DNA of 64,000 nt, from the NCBI RefSeq assembly GCF_003590095.1, contig NC_039491.1:1922001-1986000 (forward strand), given 5' to 3'. Below the pieces are notes generated by a model. That model worked only from the letters and a program-made list of their open reading frames with translations, searched no databases and had not been told where the DNA came from. Both the position numbers and the translations under genes were made by a program. This DNA comes from Trichoplusia ni (lineage: Eukaryota > Arthropoda > Insecta > Lepidoptera > Noctuidae). Of this stretch, positions 26,401 to 42,092 are shown in pieces; the first letter of the stretch is position 1; every line of letters starts with the position of its first letter.

Positions 26401-27594
26401 TCATCATTTCATCTCGAAGCCAACACAACCTTTTTCATTACGACTGAGGTATTAATGTATTTAATTAGTTCTTAATCGGGTCAGGTTCATATTGTGTCTA
26501 TGTGCCTTGAAAACGTCCGCTTCATACATACGAGGTATTGGCGTCCTTGTCGCACCGGTGTTTGTGTGTGTGGGTGCGCTTGCGACGACGCCGACGCCGA
26601 TTGTTATTGTCAAGTATGTGTAAACAAAACCGAATCATGCGCCGATGTGACAGCGACGCGTTATCGCCGTTATGTTATACATAAATCAACTATAGTAATT
26701 TATGTTCATAGCGAAAAAATCTCAACTACGTGCCTTTCTCATTACAGATATTCTTTAATAAGTTACCAGACCTTTATCATCTTTTCCACAATGTCAAGTT
26801 GCTTGTATTTATAAATTATTTCATCATTAATCGTTGCTATAAACCAGGTAACTACTCAATACAACGTAACTCATAAGATTATAATCGTAAAAATATTTCC
26901 TTCTTATCGTAGAAAACATAGCTGGTTTTGATTGAAGTTTTCTATAGTTATCAAAAACATTCCTTTATTCATTAACGAGAGGGGTGAAAATCGATAGGAC
27001 ATGATGACGTCAACAGGCACGTAATTATTAACATTACGATTCTCACCTGCTTAAATCATTGATGGAACCATTTTCAGCTGATTCGACATTTGCGGGCGGA
27101 GTTCCGTTGACTTTTGTTGTATACTGGTTATATATTTGTTTATAAGGCATCCGTGTTCGGTCAGATGTGTGTTCGGAGTCGTTCTGGTTATTCATGACTC
27201 ACAGACTTCAAGGTACTGCACATCATCACCTCATAATTGGAATTTACTAATTTGGACTGTGTTATGGGTGACCAATACTGACAAAATATTTGTCCACATA
27301 AATAATTTCGCTACACGTATATGAAGAGAGGTATTTTACCTCAAAACTAAAGTTTTAACGAATGTTAGGCAATACCGGTCAAACTGAAGACTTGTATTTT
27401 TATCTAACATTTTAATAACTACTTATTACTTAAACATTACAAAACAGCTGCCAACTGTGTCATTAGCTGTTGTGTTTACAGCTTACGAGTAAATTATCGT
27501 CATTGTGTTATCGGTTAATTTTATGTTCGTATCGCTTGCTTTCTTATTCTTTTTATTTTTTAAGTAAGCTGACGAAGCAGCACTAGGAACAGTG

Positions 27595-27785
27595 TTAAAA
27601 GTTTCCCGTATGGTTGATGTACAACCTGGCATCAAAGATGTTAGCCTTCCGTCAGCCTCTATGGCTTGGTTGATTTTTTTTTTGTGTCCTGGCTTCCTCA
27701 CAACGTTTTCGTTCACCAAGTGGAAACTACTTTGTAATATGCATGTACTTATATGTTCGAAAAGCAATTGGTGCATTCCAGAAAT
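27595..27785 (-). repeat. LINE/SINE 3' fragment
   Basis: Read on the minus strand the segment contains CTTGGTGAACGAAAACGTTG and TGAGGAAGCCAGGACAC. It resembles the GTGAAAGAAAACATCGTGAG-type tail found in many lepidopteran non-LTR elements. A 112-codon ATG frame (27821-27483) covers it, but this is best explained as repeat sequence. Confidence 0.45.
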
Positions 27786-30700
27786 CAACCTACGCCCTTG
27801 ATTTGGCAGTTCAACGGTCATACCACTTGGCTTTCATAGCTAAATGACAATTCTGCTCTGATCTATTTCCTCACTTTTCTTTGAATACATTTTTATAACT
27901 AACTTGTCAATTCAGTGTCACCAGATAATTTACTACACAGAAGTATCTGATCCTAAAATAACTAGCATTGCAACGGTTTCGTCATTCAAAACTAACTCAA
28001 GGCGTAATTCGTATTTTCCTCGTAACGACAACCGCTTATAATAACCGCCTGCGGACAATACCTTCATTTAGGTGATAAGTCCAATATCTCTAGCTATTTA
28101 TGTCTGGGTTATAACTGGGAATTTCACGAACCAAGAAACCCAAGTTGTAAAATTAAACTGCAGAATTAGACGAATGATTTTTACCTGACAATTGCACTTT
28201 ACATTTTGGACTTCTTTTAGTGATCGTTCAAAGCTCATGCTGATTTTATCATTCCAAATAATGGGGCAAATATAATGCTCGTAGATAATGTCTTTACAGA
28301 AAATTGATATCATCGCAGCTAGCCGGCTGCAGCTAGTTACCAAGATTTAGATTATTCGTTATCTCAAATTTTGCGCAATGTTATAAAAAAGATCAAAAAT
28401 ACAAAATCATGCTCAAATTGAGGTTTAGAGAGGAACGATACGAGTTATGATATTATTGCTATCTGAAATGCCTCTTCATATCTGTCGAACAAAAGGATAA
28501 TTCACATAATATTTGAATATGGCAAACAGTTACAAATTGTGTCATTAGCTGCAGAGTATGTAGGTACAGCGCAAGTCGTTTTTAACGTGTGTGTTATCGG
28601 TTAATTTTATGTGCACGCCAATTGGCTTATTTTTCCACGCTTGTGTACGTGCGCGAGAGTTGTATAACTCGACGCACCTATAATGACATGCTGCTATTAT
28701 GTTTTACCTTATTTCAGTTTAATGTTCATGATTATTTTAGTGAATATAAATTAATCACGTAATTTTGTTACATGTTACGAAACATCGCTTCTTTTGTGGA
28801 TGTTATCATGGTTTTAATGCCTCAGTCAGTGTCACCTTGCCCAAAAAACATGTGTTAATCAGGTTCATTTTGTGATTTTTTAAATTTTATGTCCTTTATG
28901 TTAAAATTTGTAGTATTTTTAGATTTTATTAGGAATTTTATGTCGTTTAGTAATTTTATTGGCACTCTATGTAACAGCAACACAATCAGTTCTCGTCATA
29001 GCGATTTGACAAGCCTTATACGAGTACATACATGCGTACGCGTGGACAACGATAGCAGTCTGAAAAAAATGAAGGTCACCTGTAGCTGACAAAGACTTTA
29101 AAAATATTATTTAACTTTTCAGTTTGTGCCTTTGAGTTATAGGATTATTTTTAAAATAAATTAGGAATAAAATATTAATCTCATAAAATAAGGATATGAA
29201 AATCTTTAAACTTAATCTAGACTTAATTCGAATAATTGAAATGTCAAGACGTGTTAAAAAAAACTTGTTGAGCTCTTAAATATTTACTATATCCAATAAG
29301 TTTTATGACACCTAGTTAATTAATAGTGATAGCTAAACGTCGGATTATGGTAATCGATTGGTATAAAAAGTGCTAAAAATGATGCAAATGTGACATAAAA
29401 TGTTAAAATATGCACTAATAAAAGTCGGAATTTGTAACATGTTTTACATAGAACTCTGCCTCTGGGTGAGATAAAATGTCTTTTTTGATGTAATAAAATA
29501 ATTAAATTTTGCTCGTATAAGACTAACACCAATTCATGTTTTTTTTTAATTCACGACATAATTAAACCGGCGCCACTTAGCCCACTGTCCCACAGCCGAC
29601 AATTTTTACACACTATTTTGACCGACAACGACTACAATATTTGTATTTAGTTACAAATATTAGATATCCATATTTGAGATTTTCACTCAAAATGAACGAA
29701 AGACTATTGAAAGCCAATTACAAGAAAAATGTTCTAGAAATATGTCGATAACTAATACATACAAACCATGTAGTTTTATTAAATTTCTTCCTTTTACTAA
29801 GTTTTTTTCAAGCTGTCTGTTTTCCACACTGTAAAAAAATCATAACGAAAATTCTAGTATTTGTTACAGAGTTCGTATATTGTACATAAAGTTACGACCT
29901 GCGAAAAATATAATTGAAAAAGAAATCGTAATATTAAAGAAATAGTTAGTACAAAAAAAACACGACTATTAATCAAGTTTACACACGTGTGAATAAAATA
30001 ATAACGTTTTAATTATTTATTAAATGTCCGCTTACTTAGGTGTAACTCACGCGACGGTTTTATTTAACTAAATAAGTTATAAACTTGCGAAGCTATTGTT
30101 ATTTCTATTGTCAATACAAATACGTAAGTCCTGATGTCCATTACTGACCTATGACCTCTGTAGCTCGTATTCATGACGACAGCTGTCAGAATTGCAGGTA
30201 CTGTTGTTACATCATTACAATGTTGTGATGCAATCGATTTGGTGACCATAGGTTGAAATTGTAACATATTTTTATTGATTTTTCTTTACTCTTGCACTTT
30301 TCTTGTATAGACCTTGCAACATAGATTTTTTAGGTGTTAGATCTACAAATTAGTGTTTTACCACTTCTCAGTTTCAAATAGACGGTTGGACGCCTCTCAG
30401 CCAATGGTTTCAAAGTGGTCTCAGGTGTAAAACCCGACTCCACACAACAATTACAGAAAAGTAAACGTTAAATAATGTCAACTGTTTAATTCTATCTTGT
30501 TGTCACAATACTCACATATGCATGTCTTGTTTGTGCTTTGTAACAGCGGTTACGTGAGCTTAGTCAAGTTGCGAAAGCACAGTTCGCACTGAAACGAATT
30601 TAGCGCGCCTCAAACAGGAAGCCGAATGCATGGTACTATTGCCGAGTTGTGGTTTAATGGAAGTGGCTCATGTGTGCTGACTGCGTTACTACGCGTGTCA

Positions 30701-33700
30701 AATCTAATTGTGTTATCCATACAAATTGGATAATATTAATTGGCAGTTTGTGCTATTCCATGATTTTAAAAGTTTTTTTATGTGTTTCGTTTGGGGTGAA
30801 TTAAAGCTCTTTTTCAAGTTATTTAACTTTAAGTCTTTTAATTTGGCTGGCTTGCTTTCCTTTAGACAAATTCAGATACTCAATTTTCTGTCATGCACGT
30901 TCAATGGGGTCCAACATAGTTACATAAAAATTGAATAAAAACGTTAATTGTTAAACGTAATTATTGTTAATAAACCTAAATAAATCACTGCAACTCGTAC
31001 AAAAAAGACGTTCTCAATAGCACGCCTCATCTAGAGAATATAGCTCGTCGTGCATTTGGTAAGACGCTCAGTGAAAGTGATTGCGCGGATGTCGCGTGCG
31101 ACGGCGCGGGCGCACCCGCCGACCTTGCCTTATAGGCGGCGCGCGACGCATCGCCACCGCCCGGCGCCCGGCGAGCGCCGCTCCGTGATCGACGATCGGC
31201 GATCGTGCGTAGCTAGTGTGAGCTACCGGTTGTTCATCACACACGAACCTCTTCAGTACTAGATAAAATTGTCACAAAACAAAAACAAATTCAATAAAAT
31301 CACTTAAGCTAAATACGAAACTTCGCAAAGCTCAAACGATGCCACAATTTAAACACGACCTCAAAAGCAGAGATGTGAGCGAGAGAGAAATACTTTAAGG
31401 TCTTAAGCATAATGCAAGCACAAAAGGTCAAGTCAAGTGTGACAAAATGTTTAATATGAATATTTGTGCACATGAATAAGGCTGGGTGCAAGACCTTGTT
31501 ACCAAGACCTGCGCGTACGCAAGCCGATTCCCATCAGTGTGAGTACAATTGGAAATTTAACACCGCGTTACTTAGCAACAGAATCGTTAAGCATTCAGAA
31601 TAATGTTTAAAGCCATACAATTATATTTTATTTAAGTTTTATAAAGAAATATGTCGGGCTTCCATTGGACCTGATCGATTGTAATATGTAAGTTGCGTTG
31701 TTTATACTTTTTCAAGGTTTATAGACCTTGACAGCTTGAAAAGCTTTTTTTGATGAAAATAAAAGTTATAACAAAGTCACTTTTTTTCTTGTTAGATTTA
31801 AAAAAAACGTCGTTTCTCAACTCAAGACTGTTAATTGTTAGACGTTCAATGAAAAAATAAGTTATATTTGTTGATTAAATTTGTGCGTTTAGCAAATTAT
31901 TAATTTGATTCCGTTTAATAAAGAGAATATGAACGTTTAAGACATAACCATTACTGTTGTACATAAAGTCAGTTTTCCCTTACAATCGTAAATTGCAGTA
32001 TTTATGAGCTTGTACTTAGATAAACATGCTTAAGTTTCGCAATTAGGTACAATACTAAATAAACATTGAAGACTTTACGTCGTTGGCTGGTAATCTCTAC
32101 TGATGACATATTTTCCGTGACATTACGATGATAAAAAAAGTTGTGGTTAATGACAGAAGCGTAAGCTTGCAACCACAACATGCGTCGGGAAGTTTAGATA
32201 GTCAACAAGCGCTCGCGACGCTGTCACCGAACAAAAAGTTTGATATCGTCGTCGAAGTGTCTATTGATTAATATTTATGTTCTTTTTTTAATGATTCGTT
32301 AATACCCGTTCAACACGTGGCGCGTCCGGCTGACTACTGCCGATCCGTAACTCTATACGTACTGCACCACTTACCTCAAAAAGGTTTTTGTTTCTTTTTC
32401 CATAATCAATATGTCAGTTGTCGTGTTGCCTCAGCCGGGTGCAAAGCGTCTGGCCACACATGAACATAACCCGTTAATAATATCCCCTTTGGAATTATAT
32501 AAGCAGGACTAATGTACGTTGCTATCTCATTTTGTCTTCCCTGAAGGGGTAAGGTGACGTGCTTGACACCTGACCGCATATTTTGGCAAAATTGATTATT
32601 AATGCATAATTTGAAACGGCGGACTGCTACTTAAAGTTTGGTAACTTACAATTCGTATATCGCTTGGCTTGCCCCTCGACCTGGGGCTTAATCCTCACGC
32701 CTCCTAACCGTCCGCACGTCAGTCGCGTTTACGACCACGCGACCTGACGCGGCCGAGTCAAGCAGCTATAAACACTTTATAATAATGCGGCTTAGTAATA
32801 AATCGCTATATAAAACTTTTACAAATTAATATGTGGTGATTAAAACACTGGATAATGTACAAGGTTGCGGGTATAAGCCTAAAATGAAATGTAAAAAAAT
32901 ATCTCGTCAATGTTAAGAGCCTATTAAAAAACACGAAATTAAAACTTAATGGCTTCTATCGTCAACACCCATTTAAACTCTTTGTAGCTTTATGTAATTT
33001 TATGATAGACTAGGACTTCCTGATTCGCCGATGATTTACCATGCTTTCGACACCTGCTTCGTCACAAACGGGAATGCGAAGTTACTTTAATGAAAACCTA
33101 GCACTTCACGTGAGTATCACGTGCAAATGTTATATTCACGTCGCGTTTCTCGAACTATTGTATCTACTGAGGAAGTGTTTACGTAAGAAGTAGTTTTCTT
33201 CGTCTGTTTAGTAACGCCTTGACCTTAATGCTTCGTGTCATGACTATATTCATCAATAATATTTGCAGTACATGTGCATGTAGGTATGCCTTTTGAAGCA
33301 TCATCTTTTTCTGGGATTTCCCTCAGAACTAAAATTCTTCAATCAACTTGCAACAGGCTTGACGATTTATAAGACGTATTATACTTATTTATTGCGTATT
33401 AAAATAGTCACTTTCCAATATAGCAAAGAACTTGAAACGACAAAAAGCCGCGCTTACAATCACAACATCAATAAAATGTTTATTAGCGGCAACAGCTATA
33501 ATTATTATTGAGCAGAGTGATGCACATGTTAGTTGGCGCATGCGTTGTACACTCAGTTATTGTTATAATTGTACACGCGCTCACGTGTGCCTCTGAGGAC
33601 ACCTACAACTCCATGAAAAGTGGTTTCATTTCAATAAACACTGGCGCCGTATTATATTAGAACGAGTTAGCGACTTGCTTATGCATCCAGTTGTACTTTT

Positions 33701-36700
33701 CACTTAAACAGTTCCAGCTCAGATATTTAACGAGACATATTTGTGCGATATTGTAAATTCTAGCGCCAATGACGTAATAGTTTGTCGAACACCGCTCGAT
33801 TTAACCTTAAATGTTGGATATAAAGGCCTAACGTTGAGTATTTCAACAAATCAGATTATTTGTTGCAACACACTGTAATACATTAAGTTAATTCATGGAG
33901 TATATACAGAGACACAGTATTAAGATGGACGCGTATTGGCAAATAAGTGCGCGTTTGTTTGGGGGCCGCCGTGTTAGAACGGGCGACCTCTCGCCTCCGC
34001 GGCCCGCGTTCGCCTTACTACTAGCATTGAGGCATTTACCTTTCTTAGGTCGGACTTGTCCTCAATACAGGCTAGAAGCGTTGATTTATTACGATGCACG
34101 GTATGCCGGCTCAATTTAGAGACAAATTTTGTGCAATATGCGCCCAATCCGCCGCTGTGTTTACGTTCTAGTACCCGTGTGGCGTCAACATTAGCCCAGT
34201 TGGCCAGATATGTCGATTGGTTAATATTCTCTTGTACAAATCGGTTGCAAGTAAATACCTAGGTACTTGGTTATTTATAGCTTTAAATGAAAGTACAGCA
34301 TATGGTGTTAACGATTGAATTTTAATAAGTAATTTAAACAAATATGAATGTGTCAACATTATTGTGATGTTTACGGATTTCATTTACTTAAATATAATCT
34401 CATTTATCCCTTTTATGGAATTTGCCAATTATATCAGGACAGACAGTGCCATCTGTATCACCAATATTACCAATCCAATTAACTGGTGTCTAATTATTAA
34501 AGTAACGTTTTGTCCCAATTTGGACATATTTTCGAGTGTGTCTTGGCTTGCTCGCCCACGTTGCATGTGTATTGTTCGGAAATATGTCCAAGGTCCCATA
34601 TAAAAGACCCTGGACGACATTTGAGTAACTTTTGACTTCATAGATGTACGATAAGGTACAACAAATTACCTGAACCTAATTAGCACATTTTTGTAACAGA
34701 CGTGTTTGTGGAATTCGAACACAACAATTAGGCTACGGAATTGTTTCTGCTCATTAGTAACCTATTGTTACCCATTTAAATAAATACGTATTACTATAAT
34801 TTTGCAGTTTGTATAGCGAACCGAAATAATTATACGATGTCTTACTTCAAATATAATGTAGATAAACAAAATAAAAACAAGAATTATTCATGGAAAAATA
34901 CGTGTTTGTTTTGTATGACGCGCTATGAAGAGTGAAGTGTATTTACTATTCCTTGGTGATGAAGTAATCGTTCAGGCCATCGCTTTGATGAAAATATGGG
35001 CATTTAAATGTCGTTGATTTGAGTGTAATGTCGTCTAAACGGGATCATGTTCCATGCGCAAGGATTGCAACTGGTATTGTCTAAGATGCACAGAATAATA
35101 TAATTCGTATAATTGATAGGGAACAAAAATAAAAAGATTTGACAGAAAGAATAGGATTAATTAGAATTGAGAGCCTTTAAAGAACTTATTAGGTACTTAT
35201 TGCCAACATTTTGATGGTTAAATGTTGTCAAGTTCTAAGCATTAATTTTAAATAAAAGACTTGTAGGGAAAACCAAACAAAATAAGTATAAATGATGCAA
35301 AAACGAACACTGGCCGTTTTGTAGATAAATCTGAATAAAAAACTAAACTCTATAAAAAATTAAGCGAAAACATTGCAATTCCCATTAAAAAAAACTAAAT
35401 GATGGATGTTTAGAGTCAAGGTTGAGATATCTTTACGGCATCAGTATATTGTTATCAGGCTAAGTGACTATTTACTGTAAACAGATTGTATCAGAGGAAG
35501 CAATCTTTGTCCTCTTTGACGCAGCACCTTGTAACGCGCTACCTTTGGACCGCACAAGTCATAAACTTATCACGACCTGTTTACAATGATAAGGCTTTGT
35601 CACGTAATTTGTTGTTTTTCTATATCGTAATCAGATATTACGACTTAAAGTATAAGTTGTAAAGTGCATCATACAAAATCTAGTGATAAGCTTGCTCATT
35701 CAAAAGTCATGTACTTGAGTGGAGGAGTTATTGCATTTGCCTGTTTTCACCTATTTTATTGCTAAGTCATCTTTTTTTATATCTTCTGCATTTGTGTCAA
35801 TCATCTTTTAGGCTTTTATGACCGAATTTATCAGTTCTTGTCACAATTTTTGGTGAGTTTAGACATGCATACTTATCTTCTGGTATCTCTCTATATTCAC
35901 ACAGTGCCAAATTTGGCACTACTGCATTATTCGTCGTACCAGAGCTATGTCGCGAGAGCTCGTGATTTGCGTCATCCGTGACGTCGGCGTCGATGACATT
36001 GAACGCTCGACCCGATTAAGCATAAGCAGACGATTCGCGAGGCCGCCTCGCCAATGTTCACGTTGACCACTGTCCTACTCTACTCGGTATTGTAAAACAA
36101 TCGTCACCCATACTTATTGTTTTATAATTGTACTATACCTGCAGAATATTGACATATTCATGCATTGTTTCAAGTAATGACTGCTCATAATGATTGAAGC
36201 AATATCAATTTACGCGTTATCGCTATTTCAATTTACTAATTCAAGCTTATTTTTATGGTCATTTTAAGCACTTTCGACATTAGACATATAAGTATGTATT
36301 AATTAAACTTATCTCGGCTTGTTTCGTAACAACGGAAATCGATTTCAAATAATATTTACTTTACCATAATGTTTCGTACAAGGTTGTGCCTATCGAACGT
36401 TAGATAGACGAGTATTTAGCCATTAAGCAGTTGTAGTGCTTCTAGTTCAATTAACGGCACATGCCTGTTAAGATAGCGATCTGATGCGTATACTTATACA
36501 TTCGCAAGTGTTGAAGTATAAAGGGTGAGTCGAGTCGCCAGCACGCGACCGAGTGGAACCTGCGACACCGGTTGGGCCCGCACCATTTCTGATAGCCTTC
36601 ATTGTCGGTCACTCTGTGTGGTACAAGATGCGAAGTTATTTATACTGCACTCTTTTTATGTTCGTTTGTAATGCGCTCGTGATATCCACTTGTTACATAG

Positions 36701-39700
36701 ACGTCGTTGTGGATGGAATTGACGATGCTTTATACTATTCATACCTGTAATAATTTCTCAATTTATTTCTGTAAGAGTTTTTATCCAAGCACCCAATAGG
36801 GAGATTTACCAATACTAATATATTGTCGTTACTGTATGATAACTTAGATCTGAGTTGTACGTGCCTTTGCTCTACCACTTAAACAATAATGGAATAAAAC
36901 ATTAATCACCGTGTCGGACGACACGGAAGGACAAACAAACAAGTTAATTTCTTGTGTACAATTATAACAATTGTTGTACAATACCGTGTAGTATGTGCCG
37001 CAGTAGAAACAGAAGTTAAATAAATTGACAATGTACAATCTATAAGCAATAAATTAAAAATGATATAAATCATCTCTGAATTAATTGAAAATATATATTT
37101 TTCTAGATACATTAAGTATGCCTAAGTTTGCCAGTGATTAGTATAATAAGTACATTTCAATTAAATAGGACACAATCATTTGTCTACCACATGTCTGATT
37201 GGACGAAAATCCAGTTATTTATTACATTCGATCTGTATTTACCTAATCTACTTTACCTTGGTTATATTTTGATACATTCGTACTCAAAGACATGTGTTGT
37301 GTGTCTATTCGGGTCAAGTACAAACTATTAGTTCTTTCTTTCAGTTTGTAGTAATTTAGAGGATATAACAAGCTTTTACATTGATATGTTTTAAGTTATG
37401 GGTGAATATTTTGAAATGTTTGCATTATTGATTGATTGTGAAGGTCAGAGTATGTACCCTTGACTTCGATACAATTTGCATTCCGCTACGATAAGATGTT
37501 TGCAGAAACTTTAATAATAAATAACGATGTGTGTTTTTGACCTTACATTCTTTGCCATTCGCCCTTTCTTTTCCAATGATAGTTGTCCTATAGCAATCGT
37601 ATACATCTGATGTACTTAATGGTGATATTGGTTATAGTACGTTAGTCGTACTGGTGTTGGGAAATCTTGAAGTAATGCTGAATTAAATAGCTGTTTATTG
37701 CGATCGCTTTCCTAAGTTGTTTGTTAGTTTTCTTACTGTTTTACTGATAGATGCAATGAAGAGCTATAGTCCCTTAGGCTCTTATTAAAATTAGATAGAG
37801 CAGTCACTGCTATCATGTATATTTTTGGGATTTGTTTTATAGTTTTTTTTGTTTTCGCTTTTCTCTTATACCTTACTCTACAATATTACGACATCAAAAC
37901 GCTACCGTACGATCGTCTTCTCTGTCCTTATACAGAGATTTATTTTACCTCCACTTTATCAAATACAAAAATTGTGATAAGCAAAATACCTTTACAATAA
38001 GGTCTGCGACCTTTTACAATAAGTATTGCAAGAGAAGTAATCGTCCGGACGTCTGGAAGGACGAATCTTTTATTGTCGATGTAGGTAAATAAGATTTTAA
38101 TAAATTATTGAACAATTACAATACTTCAAGTGCATGTCGCTTCTTTTGTCTTTCTGATCGAAGTTCCAAAATTAATCAATTTCAATGAAAATCAGCTCAC
38201 AATCTTGAACCAGATTTTCCATCTAATCATAGAATTTTTCTATGCAAGCAAATACGAAGAGCCATAAGTAAGGAATTATATCGAGCAGAAAGAGGTCAAA
38301 CGACGCGTCGAGTTAACTTAATTTACGATGTCTAGGTCAACATTAAATCACAAAATAAACAAATTATTACATTTAAATAAACAAACGCTCCATCGTTCGG
38401 CGCCGAAAATTCTCATTTGTGTGTGATATTTATGGCATTTTTATTCGACAATCGGCAATGTCATTTACAAGAAAGGACGAATTAGTATTCATACACGTAC
38501 TGGCTCCGTAGAGATATCAAATATTATAGTTGCTTCGCTACACGTGTTACTATTACGCCATTTGTTTTGTAATTTACTGAACACAATGCTTGTGGTCGGT
38601 GGAACGTCTGCTGGATTAGTTCATAGCCACAATGTTACATTTTCGAATTATCTCCAAGTTACAGCCGTGATAAGCTTCTTTTGATTTCAATTACGTTGAA
38701 TACTATTGAATATTTTGTTCGTCTATTTGGCGTACATGTTTCGGGCAGAGCTTGCGGCGCGTGCCGGCTTCCATTGGCCGGCAAATGTTGGCATTGTATT
38801 ACCACAGTCTCTGCGAATATTGATAGTGTAATTTACGGATGTTGCTCGATTTATAGAGCCAATGTTAACAAAGCTATCTTCTTTGGCGTTCGGTTATATT
38901 GGAATCGCATTTTGAAATTGGTAGAATCAGTATTACACAGTCTGTTGCCTTAATGTATTGCACCTGTGAATTGCAGTTTCAGATACATGCTTTAGATGTT
39001 AAAAATCTAAAATAAATCACTATAATTATTCCTATTTACTTGTACGTTTGACTATTATGTAATTTCTTGCATTTCTCTAATGCAATTTCCACGTGTATCG
39101 CAAAAATCACCGCAAAAACTGATTATAATTCTAATCCGATAAACATGAATGATTTACGACGCCAAACACAAGAGTTTCCAATTTGAGAATCAATAAACAA
39201 GGAGGAATTATTGTGTGTGGCCAATTATATGTTAGCACGTTAAAATAGTATCAAGAGTGTATGTAGCTGTTGTAAATCAATACGAGTATAATGTAAATCG
39301 TCTCGATTGTGATCTCGGCTGTCGAGGCATGATGTCACTACGCGCTGACAAGGCCTCGAAACTGCCTCTTTATTTTGAGCTACACGCACTGCAGGTGTGA
39401 ATTTATTATGTTTATTTATATGATTTATAGATGATTGGCCACTTAATCTGACAAGACGGCTTTTTTGATATCAGTTTTTGGTGAAAAAGAATTATGACTG
39501 CTAGCATATCTTTGGACTTTTCCAAATAGTTATACATTATGAATAATCAATTAGTTAAGATACAATAGTGCTACATTATTTTAGAAAAACCTTTATATTT
39601 TATATGTTCTAATGAACTATTTCATGTGTACAAGGCATGACCATCGAATGCAAATATTTATTAGTCCTACCACAATCAGAAAATTATACTGAAATCAACT

Positions 39701-39823
39701 TTATTCCTTTGAAATAAAGTCACTGTCAATGCCAAAGATTTCCTGAAGATGTGCGCTCAACTAATATTATAGTACTATACTAGGACCCTTACCAGTACTT
39801 CTTGAAAGAAAACTGGTGTATTT

Positions 39824-39872
39824 GTGTAAGCGGGATGGCAATACTCGCCGTAGAGCGGCGTCTCTTTTCCAC
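39824..39872. repeat. Palindromic repeat, copy 1
   Basis: GTGTAAGCGGGATGGC is followed, after a short loop, by GCGGCGTCTCTTTTCCAC. The two halves are imperfect reverse complements, with the same core words as the copies near 50.3, 53.9, 54.8 and 62.8 kb. This is the weakest copy. Confidence 0.45.
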
Positions 39873-41747
39873 GTCTGCATAAAACTGTAAGACGGTTGCG
39901 GTAGTGCCTCTGTATGCTATAAAAATCATAATGCGGAAACCCATACACCAAGTGTTGCGATTATAGCAATTGACGACCTTTCATTATCGCATTTCAATTC
40001 ACTTCATTTCACGGTCAGAAGGCCAGTGTTACTTTATATAAGTGTTTTTAATCCTTATTGTGATAGAAATAGAGTTTTCATATAAGTGTGCAATTTGTTT
40101 GTGACCATGTTTCCTGGACAGGAAAAATTTCTGTGGGTTTCTATTCTGGTTTTCTTATCAAGAAGCGTTGTTTTTCCTCTTATTAGTTCCCGATATTTGA
40201 TCTTTTCAGTCTTTAGTATTGCAATCAAAGCAAAGTATGATGTTGATTATACAGGTAAATAGGGTACATGCTGAAATCTGTGAAGATGTGCTAAATTAAG
40301 GTGTTGCCTTCCATTCTGCGCTCCTAAAATTCGAAGGCTCCACCTGCCATTGTTTGTAGTCGTGGTTTTATTATCTTTGTGTTACATAATAGCCAGTATG
40401 CCTCGTACAAGTGATTCGTGTAAACATCGACCCGTCAAATTGATTAGAACGTAAATATTTTAGCACCTCGGTGGCAAAACGAATGAACGATCAGCGTCGA
40501 TCAGTACCAAATTGTCAGTTTATCATAATAATAAATAACTATTACATTTGCATACTAGTTTGCGTCGATCATACCCAACTTTCAGTGCGTCCACACATTC
40601 TGACCATATAAAGCGTAGCAACTCAATTTAGAAGTTTATGTGCTCAAGGCAATTTTTGTTTAATTCTTAAGCGCTTTTGACGTATTGAGAGGCGACTGCC
40701 GACCTGATGGCATAATCACGGCTTGTTATGTAACAGCGACTGGTTTCAAGTATTTTTTGTGTTCTCATTTTGTTTTGTTACGCCTTTATGCCAAATTGTT
40801 TGAATGCCAGCCCCCTATTTGTTACAGCATTCGATTTTCGTAACTTCTATGCGGAGGCACGGGCCTAATGAAAACGTGATGATTTGAAGACATTGTAAAG
40901 AAATGTTTTAAAGTTGTTTTTTCTTTCTTTTGTTTCGAGTCTCACTCTGAGATGTACCTTTAAATAATTGATAAACAATACGCTATTATAAAATGATTGA
41001 AAAATACGTATCAGAGAAAATACTTTTTTTTTATTTAATATGCTATGTAACAACGAACAGTATGAGCGTAATTGGAAGTTGATAATTGCTAGCAGGACTC
41101 ACCAAAAACACATAATAAAATGGAATTCTCTAATTAACCATCTAGGATTTAACAATAATAAAGTAAAGAATTCAACCTTCTTAATACCATATACAGGTAC
41201 TTAGTCCAGAGGGAAGTTCCAACATTGTTCGATAAACGACCGCTTAGTTATCAGACACGTGTAAAGTATTAATGGGACGTTATGTATGCATTGTCACCAT
41301 GACTACTGCTAGCGACGGTCCTAAATTACGATGGGAAGCTCATCACAACACTGTTGCAAAACTATTGTTGAAGGATAGAACGAGTAATAAATCAACGTTC
41401 ACGCAAAATTATACAAAGAAAATGTTTGTCATTTGACGAGTAAATCTTGTTTACAAACATTATCAGACTGTACTTGTTTTAATGCTGGCTGGTGTTTGGC
41501 AAGATACTATTCAAGTTTTTTTTTTCGTCTCTGATTTGCACAAGCACAAGTGTCATAGGTGAATGAAATTAATATATATGTTTATATTGATTCCTAAAAG
41601 TTAGGAAGGCCTGAAGAGTAACATCCTTATAGAACTTTGAAGCTTCGTATAAATGCTTTGGTTGTGAATATAAATTTGTGCTTGGGTAAATGCTAGTCTA
41701 ATTACCGGCCAAATAATTATTACGTAAATTTTTTGTAGCACCGTAAT

Positions 41748-42092
41748 TTATTCTAGTACCTTGACCTGACCAAAACTATCAAAGCCGACCTTAATTCGGT
41801 ATTGTTTTAGTCTAGAAGTAGTCACGTAACACTTCCGCGTGATCTTTGGACATTCTTGACGCTGAGTAATCAAGTTAACAATTATTGTTTTAGTAATATA
41901 CAACTCCGGAATCCCCGAACTAAGGTTTCTGGGGTTCACATACTCATGAATCCCACAGCCTTGGGACTTGATACTTCCCGAGTTAATTCCAAAGTTTTGT
42001 CCGACGTTTCGGCAACACCTATAAACACTTGAGTGTAATCGACTCGCAAAACTCGTGTGTATGAAGAAGCCCCGACCCATGTACTGAACCAT
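41748..42092 (-). other. Open frame of 114 codons, unrecognised, probably repeat-derived
   Basis: An ATG-started minus-strand frame with no known domain. It contains the word GCCGAAACGTCGGAC, a type of word often seen in interspersed repeats. Composition is less AT-rich than around it. There are no splice or promoter signals that I can tie to it. It could be a small gene, but a decayed element is more likely. Confidence 0.3.

Noticed and set aside
31050..31262. 70-codon Arg/Ala-rich frame
   Set aside because: It is a by-product of the CpG island, with no recognisable protein.
41995..42030. CCGAAACGTCGG word as a possible hammerhead ribozyme core
   Set aside because: The required CTGATGA segment is absent nearby, so a ribozyme cannot be supported.
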